Shown here in pieces: positions 33,647 to 44,327 of a stretch of 64,000 bases of DNA. Each line of letters begins with the position of its first letter. The stretch's first letter is position 1. The notes under the pieces are model-generated. The model did no database searches and was not told the origin of the DNA. It worked only from the letters and a program-made list of their open reading frames with translations. Origin of the DNA: Acephala macrosclerotiorum (Eukaryota; Ascomycota; Leotiomycetes; Helotiales; Mollisiaceae); the NCBI GenBank assembly GCA_014904845.1, contig MU119372.1, positions 3,119 to 67,118 on the forward strand. The letters are read 5' to 3'. The position numbers and the translations under genes are program-made.

Positions 33647-36451
33647 TCAAGAAGCACCATGTCCTTGATTGCGGCTCCTTCTCCAGAATCGCTCCCAAAC
33701 AGAAACAGACCTCCGAACTGCACCCTCGTGCCTCGCTTCTGCTCGTTGTCGAATCCAGGAGCTTAATCTCCGCCTTGTGCCGGGTTCCCTCTGTTCCTCT
33801 TGGCGTGGATAAGGACTAACCATATTATATCCCATGCGAACCCGGTCCGGTGTTCTTCCCCTCTCTGTGAGATCCAACAAATCACCCACAGTTCGTGCCC
33901 TTTCTCTTGTTAGTTGAGTCCCAACCCATTCACCATTCTCATCAAAATGCTCTTCATCCATTTCCCCGACGGCGAATTCGAAAGGATCCCTTCGCTCATT
34001 TTGAGGAGTAGTCCCGGGAATAATTCCACCACCAGTCCAGGCATGGTGGCCCAGACCAAAGCTCCCATCTGCTGAGGCAAGATGCATTGGATAGACTGGG
34101 ACGGAGGAGGGTCGGTATGATGGTGGGCGCGTGACTGGTGGTTCAGAATGTCCTGAACTCTCTAGGACATTGATATCTGCTGGTGAATATTGTGGTGGTA
34201 TCGGAATGTCAGCTTCGTTGTCCGAGTCACCTGGAAAAGCTCTTATATCTCTGCTGGCGTTTCGTCTCGTAAGTGGCGGACGATATGGTGAACTTCGAAT
34301 TAGATTGGCAGGAGTTTGCGAAGCTGACTCCGTTGAAAGAGGCAAAGCTGGTGGCGGCAGGAGTGGTAATGTGTACTCTGAATGCTGCGCTGTTGTAAAG
34401 ATTGTGGTAGCATCGTTCGCATCAATCTCCACACGTCCGATGCATGGACTATTGTTACTATAATGAGTTGGAGCGGATGGACGCGGCGGCAATAAAGCAG
34501 TGTCGATAAGGTCTACGTTTGAATCCACGTGTTCAATTTCCTGGAATGTTGGTCTCTCATAAGACGCATCAGTTCGCGTCTCCTCTCCTCCAAACCAATA
34601 TTGACTCTGCCTCTCCACGGGTGTCGGAGGAGGCGCCTTTACACCCTGATCCTCAACCATCTCGACCTCAATATCATTCTCAAGAGTGTGTGACGAGGTT
34701 AGAGATACATCATCTTCATCTCTATTAACCACGAGACGCTCTCCAAACTCACCTGAATTTGGAGGTGGTCTCAAAAGCCAGTCTGGCACCAAGTCCAGCA
34801 TCGGGGGTGGTAGTAGATGAGGGCGGTCAGAGCTCTGTGGTACTGGATGTTCAAGGGGTGTAAAAGGATTAAACTCCTCGATTTGCTGCAGCCAGTCTCC
34901 ACAAGCTGTGTTCTCAAGATTTACTGGTGGGAGTGCAGGCCGTGGAAAGGTGACAGGAGGAGCAGTTCGAGGCGAGGGACCGTATCGAGGTGGGAGTTCT
35001 GCTTGAACTTCTACCAGTTCTTGAAAGGATAAACGTCTACCTTCTTCGATACCCGGACCGTTAGTTTGAGTCTCAATGTTGCCGGAAGGAAGACGACATT
35101 TAGATTGCGTTTGTTGGGTATTGGTAGTGTCTTGTGTTGCAGGATCTTCTGCAATTTCCATCTCCACGTCTCCCTGCGCAATATTCGACGAGCTCGATGG
35201 AGGGGAAGCGTGCTGCAGTTCTCTAGGTGTTCCAGAAGGCTGATATGATTGTACTTGTTGGGTGTTGGTGTCAGGCATTTCGGTCCCCTCTATCCTCACA
35301 CCTCTGTTAACCGCGCTCACTCGCTTTCTTCTGGGCGGACGTGGATCACCATTGGCAGATTGGGATGCCGCACGCTTGCCAAAAGCCCGAACCTTAGCCA
35401 GTGCCGCAGCGCCGACAGGGCGGGAAAGGGATCCTTGAGAATCGGCAGACGACTGAGCGTTAGGTGAAGGTCGAACAGCAGACGATGTTCCACGTTGCTC
35501 TGCGGAACAGAAATTAGGCGGAGGCGGACGACAACTAGATGTACCAGGGATTGGAGGTGCTCCGACCCGAGGCGGAATGAATCTAGGAGTGGCGGCCACT
35601 GGCTGAGTATGGGACGATGTTTGAACAAGATATGGAGTCCCACGCTGTTGTAATGGGCGATCATCGGGAGGTGGCTGGGGTATGCTAGAAGTCCCAAGGA
35701 TTGAGGGTAACTCAACCGGGCGATGGAACGCATTTCGGCGGATTGTTCGAGGTCTTGTAGGTCTAATTCCCTGCTCGACCCTTGGAGATGTTCTGTTCGT
35801 TGAAACCGAAAATATATCTCTAAGAAGGGGTGTAGGATGTGATATCCTAGGATCGCTGGGATATTGAAAAGTGGAGGCCGAAGGTGTAGTCTGCGATTCA
35901 GAATTTTTTTCCCCCGGGTTTTTGTTGCCTCTACGTCGCGAAAGTCCCAAAGCCTGAGGGACAAGCGCTCTCATCCTCTCCGCCAGAGAACCTCTCCTCT
36001 CTGGACCACTGGCAACATCCTCTTCATGAGCACTATCTTGCGGATTGATCGTAGCACCCCAAAAAGCAGCCCTTTGCTGCCCCCAGTCTTCTGGAAGTAG
36101 GTCGGGACGTTCAGGAAGAGCATTCATCTGCGCCGACGGTTCCTCGATAGTGTTATTTTCGCTGCCATCGGTTTGGCGAAGCATCTCAGCGTAGTACACG
36201 AGATTTTTAAGATCTGTAGTGGGAAGAAATTCGATAGCTTCGTCCGTAAGAAAGTATGGTCGATTATTTAGTATTTCGGAGTCAATCTCTTCGCATCCCG
36301 GAAGTACGTGGCGGAACACTCTGAGCGCAGCATCAGAGAGGGTTCGAAGGTTCACACGTCTTGCATGGAAACTGTAAAGATCTGGGAATCTGAGCCGATT
36401 GGCAGGTGAGATGTTGTGCCAATTAAATATAAATGACGCTGAGTCCGACAT
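33647..36451 (-). CDS. Large, mostly disordered protein of unknown function
   Basis: Single-exon frame of 934 codons from the ATG at 36,451 (MSDSASFIFNW). An in-frame upstream extension to 36,667 exists but begins at a weaker site, and the MSDS start is preferred. Residues ~1-110 look folded (LRFPDLYSFHARRVNLRTLSD, then ALRVFRHVLPG). Residues ~120-860 are rich in P, S, R, T and Q with no recognised domain and many PPP and basic patches (PPRRKR near residue 375), suggesting a nuclear or scaffold protein. The C-terminus is Arg-rich (WIRQRAEARHEG, WERFWRRSRN). I do not recognise the family. The long uninterrupted frame and compositional contrast with the other five frames support it being a real gene. 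Confidence 0.65.
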   Translation of the reverse strand: MSDSASFIFNWHNISPANRLRFPDLYSFHARRVNLRTLSDAALRVFRHVLPGCEEIDSEILNNRPYFLTDEAIEFLPTTDLKNLVYYAEMLRQTDGSENNTIEEPSAQMNALPERPDLLPEDWGQQRAAFWGATINPQDSAHEEDVASGPERRGSLAERMRALVPQALGLSRRRGNKNPGEKNSESQTTPSASTFQYPSDPRISHPTPLLRDIFSVSTNRTSPRVEQGIRPTRPRTIRRNAFHRPVELPSILGTSSIPQPPPDDRPLQQRGTPYLVQTSSHTQPVAATPRFIPPRVGAPPIPGTSSCRPPPPNFCSAEQRGTSSAVRPSPNAQSSADSQGSLSRPVGAAALAKVRAFGKRAASQSANGDPRPPRRKRVSAVNRGVRIEGTEMPDTNTQQVQSYQPSGTPRELQHASPPSSSSNIAQGDVEMEIAEDPATQDTTNTQQTQSKCRLPSGNIETQTNGPGIEEGRRLSFQELVEVQAELPPRYGPSPRTAPPVTFPRPALPPVNLENTACGDWLQQIEEFNPFTPLEHPVPQSSDRPHLLPPPMLDLVPDWLLRPPPNSGEFGERLVVNRDEDDVSLTSSHTLENDIEVEMVEDQGVKAPPPTPVERQSQYWFGGEETRTDASYERPTFQEIEHVDSNVDLIDTALLPPRPSAPTHYSNNSPCIGRVEIDANDATTIFTTAQHSEYTLPLLPPPALPLSTESASQTPANLIRSSPYRPPLTRRNASRDIRAFPGDSDNEADIPIPPQYSPADINVLESSGHSEPPVTRPPSYRPSSVPVYPMHLASADGSFGLGHHAWTGGGIIPGTTPQNERRDPFEFAVGEMDEEHFDENGEWVGTQLTRERARTVGDLLDLTERGRTPDRVRMGYNMVSPYPRQEEQREPGTRRRLSSWIRQRAEARHEGAVRRSVSVWERFWRRSRNQGHGAS

Positions 36452-36891
36452 CTGGCTAGAAGGGTAGAAAGTGTATGTGCCAATGCAAAGATAATTTGAA
36501 ATACTGTAAGATTCAGGAAAGTATTGATCTTGGTCGGGTCCAAGGTCTTGCGACTGGTCTAGTAAGGTGAACTGCCGCGATACCTGAGGAGCAAAAGTTC
36601 CAGAAAGGACGCCGACGAAAAGCGATCGAAGCTCGAGAATAAAGTAGTAATACGTGATCCCTACCATTAAGTCCTACCACTGTGTACCATTTGGCACGTA
36701 TCAGCCTTAAAATCTTCCATGATTCAGCCGGCAAGGTAGTTCTGCCATTGTTCGGGACCTAATATAAGCTTAAGCGGGATAAGGTTTGCACTAGCACCAG
36801 AAATCGTAAAGCCTCTGCTACTGAGCTAAGTTTCCATGATATTCGCGACCCTGTGATGCAAGGTCTGACCCAAGGCTAATAATAGCATGCC
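36452..36891. other. Intergenic region
   Basis: Contains the 5' flank of the disordered-protein gene and the 3' flank of ureG. Nothing else is recognised. Confidence 0.45.
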
Positions 36892-37840
36892 CTACTTCAA
36901 TTCCTCCAACCCAGCCGTCGCAATTGGCCCACCTCGTGCTTTGCTGACAGCTTCAGCCCCGCTTCCCTTCCACGCACTTTCGATCAAGCCCACGATATGA
37001 TCGACTCCCTTGCCCTTCTTCACTTGAGCGAATACTGTCGGACCTCCTTCTCTCATCTTTCTCGCATCTCGGTCCATGACGTCGAGGTCGGCGCCGACGG
37101 CCTCTGCCAGATCAGTCTTGTTCACGACCAATAAATCACTCTGCGTGATGCCTGGTCCGCCCTTTCGTGGAATCTTATCACCACCACTGACATCGATCAC
37201 ATAGATGATGTAATCAGCCAACTCCCTTGAGTAATTTGCAGCTAGATTGTCGCCTCCGGACTCGATCAAGAGAATATCGGAGGTGAATTCTCGGTGCAGG
37301 TCTTCAAGAGCCGCAAGGTTGGCTGAGATATCTTCTCGGACGGCGGCGTGAGGACATCCTCCTGTCTCAATGGCTCGGATTCGAGATGCAGGTAGTGCCT
37401 TGTGCTTGGTGAGGAATTCGGCATCTTCGCGGGTGAAGATGTCGTTGGTGACTGCCGCTATGGAGTATTTCTCGCGGAGCGCGTTGCAGAGTGCAAGCAT
37501 TAAAGCTGTCTTGCCTGAGCCGACGGGTCTGGGGAATATCAGTCATGAAGTCCGTTTTCTTGAAGCTCAAGAATGTCCGACGCCAGCAAAAAAACATGGA
37601 GAGGGCAAATGCCATCGCGAGGTCGGTACACGTGACGCATACCATGAAAACTCACCCTCCTATGCCAACGGTGAAGGCACGTTCAGACCAATCTCTTCCC
37701 TCTATTATGGGCATTTCTCGTCCCATATAACTCCCAGGTCCATCGAGGATCTCGTGGGTGTGTCCATGATCCGCCGCGCCATTGTGTGAGTGGTCGTGTG
37801 AGTGATCATGTCCTCCGTCGTGGGAGTGAGTATGAGACAT
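36892..37840 (-). CDS. ureG: Urease accessory GTPase UreG
   Basis: Two exons, 37840-37656 and 37528-36892, separated by a 127-nt intron (GTGAGT ... CTGAT ... CCCCAG), giving 273 residues. The intron falls inside the P-loop, which spliced reads [10 protein letters not shown] (about residues 62-71). UreG is the cytosolic GTPase that delivers Ni2+ to apo-urease with UreD/UreF. Diagnostic motifs are the CPH nickel motif in [45 protein letters not shown] and VNKTDLA. The first 29 residues contain 11 histidines ([17 protein letters not shown]), the nickel-binding extension common in eukaryotic UreG. The start at MSHTHSH is chosen because the longer upstream frame adds a hydrophobic stretch not expected for this cytosolic protein. 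It appears intact. Confidence 0.95.
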
Positions 37841-39605
37841 CTTGTAAATTGACGGGCAAGGGAATATGTATGTACAAAGGAAGATGATATACTTGAGATG
37901 TATAAGTACACACAGGTCCAATGACAGGTAAAGGAGATGTCGTTGATGAAGCTCGTCGTCAAAGCCTTATCAACCCCGCACTAAGATAGCTAGCACCGCC
38001 ACAGTGGCTTGAAAGCAGATGTGGCTCGTGCTATCCAATCTTCACACATCAACCTTTCTTCCTTCCTTCTTCCTATTCACATCAACGTTACATATTCGCA
38101 TCTGCTCTCAGCCATTACCCCAAGAAACCGATTGAAGGCCGCTATACCATCCGAACTCCTTCCTCGACTTGATCTACATAGAGCTCCAGCTCAACAGTCC
38201 ACGAGCAACCATGAATATTCATGTTTGGGTACGCGTCGCGTATGACATCTACTTGAATTGCTATATCTTATGCTTCATCGCCAGAAACGGTCGGCCAAGC
38301 CTCGAGAACTCTCGTATATATCCCTACCATTGAGTCCGAAAGGTCAAAATGCTTCTCGTCTAATAGCCTGCCGGCCTGGAGAATTTACATCATGCATGAT
38401 TTGAATTCGATGGCTACTGAAGAAGCACCGACGTCAAGCAACAGGAGTAACATTCTCCCCCCGAACACAGCGCCACAAGGTTCAAATCTCCTTCTCACAA
38501 CGAGTCTGCCAACCTCCATCCCCTCGTCCACAATCTGTCTCCGAACAACGCGTCGCATCTCGATTGCCTTCGCAGATCCCGCTTCAAGTCCGCCAAGTCA
38601 ATCGGATTCTCCTTTATGCTAGCCACTACCTACATCTCGAGAAGCCTCGTTCGCTCTATCCTGAACTCCCTCTTGACCGCTCTAACGCTAATAGGTCCGA
38701 TCTCGGACCTTCTTGATGAAGAAATTGATCTATGGCCGACAAGTGACTATGCTATTGATGTTTGGTCAGAGTTGTTCGCCATCGAAGCCTCCTCCGCGCC
38801 ATGTTTAGTCGGCGGTCATCGATGCGCCATACGGCCCGTGTCCACATCTCCCCATACTTGGACGATCCTGAGTGGGATATTGTTGCCAACCACTTGCGAG
38901 ATCATACAGGCCGGTCCCGCAAAGTGGCTGGCGGATCTTGTCCGCCGCTAATCGGTGAGACAAGATCACCGCATGTCTCGCAACGAATGATGCGTCAGAC
39001 TAGCGATGCTATAAACTAACGCGGCGCTTCTCCGAGCTTCTGATTGCCCATGTTTCATAATCCTAAACAATCGCTTCGCCATGACGAAAGTTCCTATCTC
39101 CATCTCGCGATTGTCGATTGACCTTGAACAGAGCCCGGAAGTTCTGATTGCATTTCGAATCAAATATCAATCCTTAAGACTTGTTCAGCAATTCTCGAAG
39201 GGATAGCTTCTATCTCAATTCGGCTGTTGTCTGTTTGTACTCCTACTAATTACAGCCTTTTGTTTTTCCAGCTGAGCGGCTGAAACAGACATCGCGCTAG
39301 TGAAAAGGCGCGGTGTGCTTCGCCGGTCGGTGGAGACAATTGAGCAGAAATCTCGTTTGTTAAGGTTCTGTGGAACATTGAAAAGGTGTATTGTCTTTGC
39401 TGCAACCTCGACAGATTGCAGCAATGTTCCAGCTCGACCCCACCTGGATCGCCAGTATCCCAGAGTTCTGCTGCTCCCACTTTTCTCATTTTTACAGTTA
39501 TGAATCCATGGCTATAATCTAACAAATTCATTAAACCTCGTACACTACACTGTGCTTATTTGATTTATTCTGTCCAGTTCTGAATCATTAAATAGGCCCT
39601 CAGCC
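37841..39605. other. Long intergenic region
   Basis: Between the divergent ureG and MFS genes. The + strand at 38,030-38,130 is CT-rich like a fungal leader. A possible decayed gene at 38,211-38,951 is listed separately. From 38,952 to 39,605 I see no gene. Confidence 0.4.
38211..38951 (+). pseudogene. Possible decayed gene, unknown family
   Basis: Coding-like composition and open stretches in changing frames follow a CT-rich leader. A short start MNIHVW could splice (GTACGC...CGCCAG) to about 40 further codons, and a later open frame at 38,616-38,951 has 111 codons. The stretches cannot be joined without stops at about 38,400-38,450. No family is recognised. It may equally be non-coding. 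Confidence 0.25.
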
Positions 39606-41323
39606 ATGGCAAAGAGAGTTTTGCCAGTTCAGCAATTGACAATCCTTGGTACTCAGGAAAGATTTCCCCTCTTTAAGCACAAGTCTGCTAACTTCCTACT
39701 TCCAAGCATTATGCAGGTTTGCTGAGCCTTTGTCTTTACTGTCCGTCCTCCCATATCTTCCCGAGATGATTGAGAATTTTGGAGTTGCAACGAATGAAAT
39801 TGCGCTGTGGGCGGGAATTGCTGCCTCGCTGTACTCTGCTAGCGAGTGCATCATGGCAATTCCTTGGGGCATGCTCAGCGACCATTTGGGAAGAAGACCC
39901 GTGATTCTCCTAAGCCTTACTATCACCATGGTCACAAGCCTGGTGTGGGGGTTTTCGACGTCGCTGCCTATGGCACTTACGGCACGAGTTCTTGCCGGGG
40001 CTGGGAATGGAGTAGCCGGTATTATTCGAACAATGGTTGCAGAAATTTGTCCATGGAAAGTCGGTACAATTTACCTCCTTCCAGTATTGGTGGCTGACTT
40101 GCATAGGAACTCCAACCAGTTGCGTTCAGTATAATGCCAGTCGTCTACAACTTGGGCTCGATACTTGGTCCGGTGGTTGGTGGCGCGCTAGCAAATCCTT
40201 ACCATAGAACTCCTGGGACGCCTGCCGGGCCACGTCTGTTCGAGAAGTACCCGTACGCCTTACCAAATATTGCGACTGCCTGCTTCTTCCTTCTGGGGAT
40301 AGTGATTGGGATACTATTTCTTCATGAAACACTCCTAGGCCGGAAGGATCGAAAGGACATTGGTTTGGTCTTGGGAGAAAAAATGGTTTCCAAAGTCAGA
40401 GGAGCTGTCGGCAGGCTCCGGTACTATTCTTTAGGTAGTAAAGAGGCGGAAACGGAGCGGCTGATTGACTCGTCGACGAATTCGGACACTGAATCATTGC
40501 TACAATGCGAATCGGAGAACGGCATCCGAACAGGGTCGCACGCGGACCCAAAGTCAAGACCTACATGGAAAGATGTCTTGTCAAAGCAATCTTGCCTGAA
40601 TTTGGCAGCTTATGGCCTGCTATGTATGCACTCTCTCAGCTACGACCAGCTCCTGCCTGTCTATATGCACCACCCAGTTCAAACTTTGAACAGCCCTGAC
40701 GTCCATCTGCCTTTCAAGTTCAGCAGCGGATTCGGCATCGGTCGGTATTCCGTTTCAAAAATTATTCCCCGCACCTTCCTGCTCGGCTAGAATTGTTTAA
40801 AACTGACCATTTTGCAGATACAAGCCGCATCAGCCTCCTCTTCACCTTTTACGGCATCGCGAACATGTTCTTCCAATTCTTCATCTTTCCGTCCTGCGTC
40901 CGTCGTTTTGGTACCCTTCGTTGCTTCAAAATATGCTGCCTCGTCTTCCCCATCACCTATTTCATCACACCATTCGCCTCTCTTCTCCCCACTCCAAAGA
41001 CCCAACAATCAGCCCTCCTCTTCATCTGGATGATCAAGGGCTTATGTTCCAACATAGGTTTTCCTAGCTCCACGATTCTGCTCGTTAATAGTGTGAGCAT
41101 CTCGCGGCATCTTGCCAGGTTGAATGGTGTTTCGGTGGTTGTGAGTTCGATTGGGAGGGCGGTGGGACCTTCCATCATGGGCCCGATGTTCACGTTTGGT
41201 GTTGAAAGGGGGTATGTTGGCTTGCCGTTTTGGACTCTGGCCGCGATTACGTCGTGTGGTGCGGTGCCGGTTTTCTATTTGGCGGACCCTGATGAGATGA
41301 AGATTGGGACCGAGGATGAATGA
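39606..41323 (+). CDS. Major facilitator superfamily transporter (multidrug-type, 12 TM)
   Basis: Four exons, 39606-39648, 39707-40059, 40107-40740 and 40818-41323, total 511 residues in a continuous frame. The spliced start LPVQQLTILALCRFAEPLS is the typical opening of a large fungal MFS drug/metabolite exporter group. Motif A appears as GMLSDHLGRRPVILLS (between TM2 and TM3), and motif C-like GNGVAGIIRTMVAEI follows. A hydrophilic central loop (about residues 240-320, with SSTNSDTESLL) separates the two six-helix halves. It is expected in the plasma or vacuolar membrane; the substrate is unknown. Oddity: the three donors are GTACTC, GTCGGT and GTCGGT, all off the fungal GTATGT/GTAAGT consensus, although the acceptors and branch sites (CTAAC, CTGAC) are good. 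There are no stops or frameshifts. Confidence 0.88.
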
Positions 41324-41919
41324 GTAGCGAGACGGATTGATATGGTACGTTTTCCCTGCTGACTATTGTCAAGAGTCTATGCTAACTAATCCGATCTTTG
41401 CTCACAAATAGTATATAAAACCAAAAGAAAAAGCATCTTGACTATTCTTTCGAATGTCAGGATCCTCCGCGGTGGGCCTACAGGACTGATTTTAGCGGCT
41501 GTGTGAACTCTGGACATGGTGAGATGTGGTGGTGCGGCCAATGGGGTGGTGCTGGCGGCAGTGTGAATGCTACATATTGTGGGAGATTGAGGTTCTTGCA
41601 CACTCAAAAGTATCTCCTCTGTTTCTGTGTTCGACATCTTCTGGCCAGTGTCCTCCACCCACGACTTTCATTTGATGAGAAAAGAACGCAGATTCGAGTG
41701 TGACTCTCCAAGGAGGAAGTCGGCATTTCCTGCGAGCTTTTGATGTTGCACGAGCTGACGGGCGCAGCTGATGCAGTTCTTGTCCCGCTGCGCAACATTC
41801 GATGAGTGGCTCGGTAACCCGTACCTGCAAGCCATCTCGTACAAACGAGAACGAATTACTGAAGTTTGAAGCAATGCTCACAGCCCAGTGAACAGAGATG
41901 AAGGTGCGGGCCATTAGGA
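41324..41919. other. Intergenic region
   Basis: Short open frames on both strands have no recognisable content. Possibly remnants of the 5' part of the decayed ankyrin gene downstream. Confidence 0.35.
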
Positions 41920-43909
41920 ATGGCATCGTGAGTTGAGATTAATGATTAATTTCATGTGGCGTTCTCCACAGAGCGGTCGTGGCAGACGAACAAGATGTCG
42001 TACGACTCTTTGTGCAGAATGGGGCCGATATCAGCGGAAAAGACCACGAGGGGCAAACTCCTCTGCACGTTGTTAGCGACATCTATGAAGCGAGGTCTAT
42101 GTTGAAGCTCCTGCTGAAATCGAGTACAGATATTCGAGCAAGGAGGTCAGCCAGCTTCACGATTCTGAAATCCACTGTACTACATCAAAACGAGAACGCA
42201 GTCGCTCAAGTCATGAAGCTTGGTGCCGGCACCAATGCCACCGATACCGACGGATATACAACACTTATGGCTGCAGCAAGTACGTATATTTCTCTTCATT
42301 GTCCCTGTTGCTAGTGGACATTAACTGAGTGTGACTTTATATAGTAACTGGCGACGAAGAAAGCACCAATGCCCCTACCAAAACAGGGGTTAATGTTAAC
42401 CGACAAGCCAAATATTGTGATGCCCTTCAGCTAGCTGCGTCCAAAGGTCGAGCCAGAGCCTTGCAAGTACTTATCAACAATGGAGCCGATGTCAATGCCC
42501 GTTGTTATGAGTACGGGTATGCTATTCAAGCCGGAGCCGTCAAGGGCAAGAACAGCGTTGTCCACATCTTGGTCAGCAAGAGAGCCAACATTCATGCACC
42601 CGGCGGAAAGCATCGAGATGCCCTGCAAGTAGGTGCAGCCGGTGGACGCAAAGCTAAGACAATGCTTGAGTGGCTCTAAGATTGGGAAGCAGGTACCAAG
42701 ACAATCGAAGACAAGGACAAGGTTGAGTGGATTGTTACGAGCCTGGGATCATAAGTCTGTGCTTTTCAGGCTGTTTTCAGGCTACTTTTTCGCGAAGAAC
42801 TTCAAAGTCTATGCCGTTACTTAAAAAGTATAAAACAACTACAAATTAAAATCTTTTAAGACTATAGTTTATTATTTGACAAAAGCTAAAGTATCTTTTT
42901 ACAAATTAATTAAGTATATTTATATTTTGATTCAAAAGTCGATATTCAGTTTCAGCGTTATTTGTTAGCGAAAAGCCCTGAAAAGCCCTGAAAAGCACAG
43001 ACTTTTGATCCCAGGCTCGTTACGACGAGAATGACGGTGAGAGAGATAAGGTTTGATGAAGGTGATGTAAGTAGTGGGTCTGATAGAGAAGAGGAGGAGG
43101 GAGCTGAGCGGCTAGGTGACTGGTGAAAGCCCCCCGTCGAAGAGACCAACTCTCGTAAAGCCCTCCCAGAGTTCTCGAACTAGAGAGTTACTCCTCTAAT
43201 TAACGATTATGGGTAAGATTTCTAGTCTAACGAAGATTATGGGCATGATTCTCAAGCCAACTGCAAATCCAACTACAATCGCGAACCTCGGCCTTATTCA
43301 GACAATAAGGGCAGGACCTCATCTAACGACGCTGAATTCTCCACCTGGAGCTCCGATCCCTCATCAATCCTCCAAGCTGCAGACGTTTCCCTCAATATAC
43401 TGCCCCAGTGCCAGTCATTTAACCTCTGAAAGAAGAGCCCGATGACAACTCGCTGCATTGCGACATATGCGACATACGCGACAAGACTTTCGCCAAGCAG
43501 GAGACATACTGTCACTGCATCATTTGCGACAGCGAGAATTACGATATCTGCCAGGGATGCAAAGATCTCAACCATAACTGTCCAGGATATCACCCTTTCT
43601 ACGCTCGAACACGTGGTCTCGAGGAGAAAGATGGCCTAGACGATGACGATGATGCGGAGGCTGCTTGGGAGGATGAGGAAGATGGTTTTGATGAAATCAT
43701 CTGTGACAATTGCGAGATGGTGTTTCCGAAGCGCCATGCCCAGTAAGTGTCTTTTGGAGAGCGCCCTAGCGAAGCAAGACTAAATCAGCCCTAGATATCA
43801 CTGTGACCTTCATAAAGGTACTTCGGGCGGAACGTTTGATCTTTGACAAGTTTGCAAAGACCGTAACTTCCATTGCCCTGGGAATCACCGATTGGAGAAT
43901 CGTATATGG
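41920..43909 (+). pseudogene. Decayed ankyrin-repeat / ZZ zinc-finger gene
   Basis: A small possible start exon (ATGGCATC, then GTGAGT...CCACAG) leads into ankyrin repeats at 41,972-42,279. A 65-nt intron (GTACGT...TATATAG) joins more repeats at 42,345-42,676 (ALQVLINNGADVNARC). The frame then meets TAA at 42,677, the MITE at 42,738, and resumes after it with an acidic linker (GSDREEEEGAERLGDW), then TGA, TAG, TAA, TAG and TGA in the same frame. Every one of these stops can arise from CAA, CAG or CGA by C-to-T. Near 43,420 a 1-nt frameshift occurs. Two ZZ-type zinc fingers follow: HCDICDIRDKTF...YCHCIICDSENYDICQGC (43,456-43,570) and, after a 46-nt intron (43,743-43,788), YHCDLHKGTSGGTFDL...VCKDRNFHCPGNH, with a stop replacing a cysteine codon. 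It is non-functional. Confidence 0.75.
42738..43019. mobile_element. MITE, 282 bp, with TTA target duplication
   Basis: Terminal inverted repeats begin CGAGCCTGGGATCA and continue as AAGTCTGTGCTTTTCAGG for about 32 bp with one mismatch, then more loosely to ~45 bp. TTA flanks both ends (42,735-42,737 and 43,020-43,022). The core is AT-rich and non-coding. A 3-bp TTA duplication fits PIF/Harbinger-type MITEs. Removing it with one TTA joins the flanking gene in frame. Confidence 0.8.
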
Positions 43910-43979
43910 TACATCGTACAGCAATTTCTCCACGATTGGCCACTAAGACCTTTTTGACATGAGTGAACTGGTGCTGCAT
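43910..43979 (-). pseudogene. Fragment of a biotin carboxylase N-terminus
   Basis: From an ATG at 43,979 the frame reads MQHQFTHVKKVLVANRGEIAVR. KKVLVANRGEIAVR is the invariant opening of biotin carboxylase domains (acetyl/propionyl-CoA, pyruvate or urea carboxylases). After Arg the homology stops abruptly, where the opposite strand still encodes the last zinc finger of the decayed ankyrin gene. It is thus a 22-23 codon relic, perhaps a first exon cut off by rearrangement. Which carboxylase it came from cannot be told. Confidence 0.6.
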
Positions 43980-44063
43980 GATAGCAATAAATTCGCTAAA
44001 TGAATGAATACGGACTCCAACACAAGACTGCAGACTTTAGACAAACTTCGACTAATGAGTGTG

Positions 44064-44327
44064 CTATTCGGGGACCTGAAATGCTAATGAAACGGAATAG
44101 AACAAAAGCCAATTGGAACACGAGATCATTTCTAGAACTGCCAGGCATGGAGGCATCCCATCGTTGAGCTTTTGAGCCTTTCTTAGGTACAACGCAGCGA
44201 CTTGCCTGACGGACATGATCATGACAGCTTCAAAATAGGCAGCATAGTTCCACGGTACCAAGTATCTAGTTATTGCTTGAACACATTCAGAAAACTCCTC
44301 GATTGAACTCCCTGACCGGAACTTCAT
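44064..44327 (-). CDS. Hypothetical 87-aa frame, possibly a fragment
   Basis: Opens with a real ATG and has protein-like composition: hydrophobic helices, for example YFEAVMIMSVRQVAALYL and LEMISCSNWLLFYS. No family is recognised and no intron partner found. It could be a relic of a larger gene or chance. Confidence 0.25.
   Translation of the reverse strand: MKFRSGSSIEEFSECVQAITRYLVPWNYAAYFEAVMIMSVRQVAALYLRKAQKLNDGMPPCLAVLEMISCSNWLLFYSVSLAFQVPE

Noticed and set aside
33335..33766. 143-codon + strand frame
   Set aside because: It runs antisense into the end of the 934-residue gene and has no recognisable content.
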